A DNA stretch of 22,431 nt from positions 1 to 22,431 of the forward strand of contig JBBQSD010000106.1 in assembly GCA_038214135.1 (NCBI GenBank). Reading direction: 5' to 3'. The DNA is from JANLSE01 sp038214135. Lineage in GTDB: Bacteria; Chloroflexota; Chloroflexia; Chloroflexales; Roseiflexaceae. Shown piece after piece: positions 20,507 to 22,431 of the stretch (the stretch's first letter is position 1; each line of letters begins with the position of its first letter). The translations under genes were made by a program, and so were the position numbers. Below the pieces are notes generated by a model that searched no databases, was not told the origin of the DNA, and saw nothing but the letters and a program-made list of their open reading frames with translations.

Positions 20507-22168
20507 TTTGCGATAGGTGATCCGGTGGGGTTGTTTCGCGGCTACTCCCAAACGGCGGCGGCGATCCTCATCGTACTCAGAATAGTTCCCTGGGTACCAG
20601 ACGACCTGGCTGTTGCTCTCGAACGCCAATATATGCGTCGCTACCCGATCAAGAAACCAGCGATCATGGGAAATAATCACGGCGCATCCGGCAAAGTTTT
20701 CCAGGCCCTCTTCCAGCGCCCGCAGCGTATTGACATCCAGATCATTGGTCGGCTCATCAAGTAATAACACATTCACACCAGATGTCAGCATCTTGGCCAG
20801 ATGCACACGATTGCGTTCGCCACCGGAAAGGATGCCGACCTTCTTCTGCTGATCGGTTCCAGCAAAATTGAAGCGGGCAACATAGGCGCGCGAATTGAAG
20901 CTGCGATTGCCAAGGAGCAGCAGATCATTGCCGCCGGTAATTTCCTCCCAGACGGTCTTGTTCGGATCGAGTGCAGCGCGGCTCTGATCGACATAGCCAA
21001 GCTTGACGGTACTGCCAACCATTAGTGTGCCACTATCCGGCTGATCCTGGCCAATAATCATGCGGAACAGCGTCGTTTTGCCTGCGCCGTTGGGGCCGAC
21101 GATACCGACAATACCGCCTGGCGGCAGATCGAATGAGAGATCATCATAGAGCAGGTTTTCGCCAAAGGCCTTTGCGACAGCAGTGGCGCGAACAACAATA
21201 TCGCCCAAGCGCGGGCCTGGTGGAATATAGATCTCCAACTCACGCTCGGCTTTTTCGGAGCTCTGATTGAGCAGTTGCTCATAGGCCGTGATGCGTGCCT
21301 TACTCTTGGCATGGCGGCCTTTTGGTGCCATGTTGATCCAGTCGAGTTCGTGCTGAAGCGATTTCTGACGCTGCGTTTCGGCTTTTTCTGTCTCGGACAG
21401 CTTCTGCTTCTTCTGTTCCAGCCAACTGGTGTAGTTCCCACGCCATGGAATACCCGAACCGCGTTCGAGCTCCAGAATCCAGCCAGCCACATTATTCAGA
21501 AAATGCCGATCATGCGTGACTGCAATCACCGTACCGGCATATTGCTGGAGATGTTGCTCTAACCAGCTCACCGATTCAGCATCGAGATGGTTGGTTGGCT
21601 CATCGAGCAATAGGATACTCGGTTCCTGCAATAGCAGTCGGCACAGCGCCACCCGCCGTCGTTCGCCACCAGAGAGCACCCTGACGGACGTTTCACCTGG
21701 TGGGCAGCGCAATGCATCCATAGCCAGATCGAGCTTGCTTTCGAGATCCCAGGCATTGATATGGTCGATCTTATCCTGAACCTCGGCCTGCGCGGCCAGC
21801 AGCGCATCATAATCGGCATCGGGATCGGCGAATTTCTCGTTGATCTCCTCATAGCGCTTGAGCAGGCCAACCGCCTCGGCCATACCCTGTTCCACAATCT
21901 CACGAACCGTCTTGCTCTCATCGAGTTGTGGTTCCTGCTCCAGATAGCCAATGGTATAGCCTGGTGCCAGAACCGTCTCACCCTGAAACTCGTGATCGAC
22001 GCCAGCCAGGATTCGCAGTAGGGAACTCTTGCCAGAGCCATTCGAGCCAATCACACCAATTTTGGCTCCATAGAAATACGAGAGTGAAATATCGCGCAGC
22101 ACCTGTTTACTGGGTGGGACAAGCTTCCCAACCCGGATCATGGAATAGATTACCTTCGTGTCGGTCAC
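20492..22168 (-). CDS. Energy-dependent translational throttle ATPase EttA (ABC-F)
   Basis: A 558-residue ribosome-binding ABC-F protein (E. coli EttA has 555). It binds the E site and gates the first steps of elongation according to energy state. Two ABC cassettes are complete: Walker A GSNGSGKS (41-48), signature LSGGERRRVAL and Walker B LLLDEPTNHLDAESV in the first; GPNGAGKT, LSGGERNRVHL and VLLLDEPTNDLDVNTL in the second. The linker between them holds the tRNA-contacting motif region. The opening IYSMIRVGKLVPP and the end SHDRWFLDRVATHILAFE followed by RITYRKLTR match EttA rather than Uup or drug-resistance ABC-F members. The start is GTG (22168-22166), with AGGGG about 5 nt before it. 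It is probably monocistronic and convergent with the glycosidase gene. Confidence 0.95.
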   Translation of the reverse strand: MTDTKVIYSMIRVGKLVPPSKQVLRDISLSYFYGAKIGVIGSNGSGKSSLLRILAGVDHEFQGETVLAPGYTIGYLEQEPQLDESKTVREIVEQGMAEAVGLLKRYEEINEKFADPDADYDALLAAQAEVQDKIDHINAWDLESKLDLAMDALRCPPGETSVRVLSGGERRRVALCRLLLQEPSILLLDEPTNHLDAESVSWLEQHLQQYAGTVIAVTHDRHFLNNVAGWILELERGSGIPWRGNYTSWLEQKKQKLSETEKAETQRQKSLQHELDWINMAPKGRHAKSKARITAYEQLLNQSSEKAERELEIYIPPGPRLGDIVVRATAVAKAFGENLLYDDLSFDLPPGGIVGIVGPNGAGKTTLFRMIIGQDQPDSGTLMVGSTVKLGYVDQSRAALDPNKTVWEEITGGNDLLLLGNRSFNSRAYVARFNFAGTDQQKKVGILSGGERNRVHLAKMLTSGVNVLLLDEPTNDLDVNTLRALEEGLENFAGCAVIISHDRWFLDRVATHILAFESNSQVVWYPGNYSEYDEDRRRRLGVAAKQPHRITYRKLTRT

Positions 22169-22207
22169 AGAAACCCCTTTTTATAATGGCTTGTTGTGCA
22201 TGCCCAT

Positions 22208-22216
22208 AGTGTAGCA
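22208..22216 (-). promoter_or_regulatory. Probable extended -10 of the ettA promoter
   Basis: On the minus strand TGC-TACACT (22216-22208), giving a start near 22201 and a leader of about 32 nt that includes the AGGGG ribosome-binding site. No good -35 box is seen at 16-18 bp, which is common for extended -10 promoters. It stands back to back with the plus-strand promoter at 22226-22234. Confidence 0.45.
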
Positions 22217-22221
22217 CAAAC

Positions 22222-22234
22222 GATATGCTATACT
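22222..22234 (+). promoter_or_regulatory. Probable promoter of the right-edge gene
   Basis: Extended -10 TGC-TATACT (22226-22234) within GATATGCTATACT, identical to 12528-12540 before the CHAT gene. The transcript would start near 22241. Any -35 box would overlap the -10 box of the divergent ettA promoter. Confidence 0.5.
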
Positions 22235-22279
22235 GATTGCAATGTTATTGCTACCACACGACCAACCAGAGAGCTTTTG

Positions 22280-22431
22280 ATGCCTATAACGCAACCACGC
22301 GGTATCCTGGCCGCACTGCTTCCCTGGAATGGTGAACTCCCCCATGCCGAAATCGTTGATGGCTTCCATCGTGTGGCCTCTGCGGCTGGGTATCGCAGCA
22401 TGTGTTTGAATGGCAGCTTTCGTGATTGGCA
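22280..22431 (+). CDS. 5' end of an unidentified gene, cut by the window edge
   Basis: The ATG at 22280 opens a frame that stays open to the edge: 50 complete codons, beginning MPITQPRGILAALLPWNGE and then a stretch with IVDGFHRVASAAGYRSMCLN. A GAGAG-type ribosome-binding site lies about 7 nt upstream, behind the promoter at 22226-22234. The GILAALLPWNGE start and spacing loosely recall the first beta-strand of the dihydrodipicolinate synthase (DapA) family of TIM-barrel lyases, but too little is present to name it. Confidence 0.6.
   Translation, partial: MPITQPRGILAALLPWNGELPHAEIVDGFHRVASAAGYRSMCLNGSFRDW

Overview
The window reads as chromosomal DNA from a filamentous-type Chloroflexota bacterium, probably class Chloroflexia. 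The basis is indirect: a mid-range G+C content (judged by eye), an Ala/Pro/Thr-rich linker behind the lipobox of the solute-binding lipoprotein, a secreted NHL/cadherin-like protein with a hydrophobic LPxxVKS tail, a large nSTAND-WD40 protein beside a CHAT protease, and many intergenic palindromes of kinds common in that phylum. No rRNA, tRNA, CRISPR array, transposase or phage gene was found.

Layout, left to right. (1) 1-5430, minus strand: a branched-chain amino acid ABC transporter operon livK-livH-livM-livG, behind a good promoter (TTGACA, 17 bp, TACACT) and a leader of about 200 nt with small hairpins. The second ATPase, livF, is not in the window. (2) 5785-8430: a small Uma2/DUF820-type gene (+) converges with a secreted NHL-repeat/cadherin-like protein (-) across a long hairpin. 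(3) 9038-10444, minus strand: a TetR regulator, an EmrE-like SMR efflux pump and a YvaD/DUF5360-like membrane protein. A perfect operator overlaps the TetR promoter. A divergent GT4 glycosyltransferase (10526-11773, +) has its own promoter, and both divergent genes look leaderless. (4) 11895-18224: a pentapeptide-repeat protein (-), divergent from a CHAT-domain protease gene, which is followed by an nSTAND NTPase with one membrane span and eight WD40 repeats. This is the most interesting block and resembles bacterial conflict (defence or regulated cell death) systems. (5) 18266-22431: an amylo-alpha-1,6-glucosidase-like (alpha/alpha)6-barrel protein (+), convergent with ettA (-), and the start of an unidentified gene (+) running off the right edge.

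How it fits together. LivKHMG imports amino acids. TetR probably represses itself and the SMR/DUF5360 pair until a toxic cation binds it. In the CHAT/nSTAND pair the WD40 propeller is the likely sensor, the nSTAND NTPase the switch, and the CHAT His-Cys protease the likely effector; this is inferred from family knowledge and has not been shown. A striking non-coding theme is that palindromic elements sit just downstream of most stop codons here, including all three convergent gaps, so they may serve as transcript ends.
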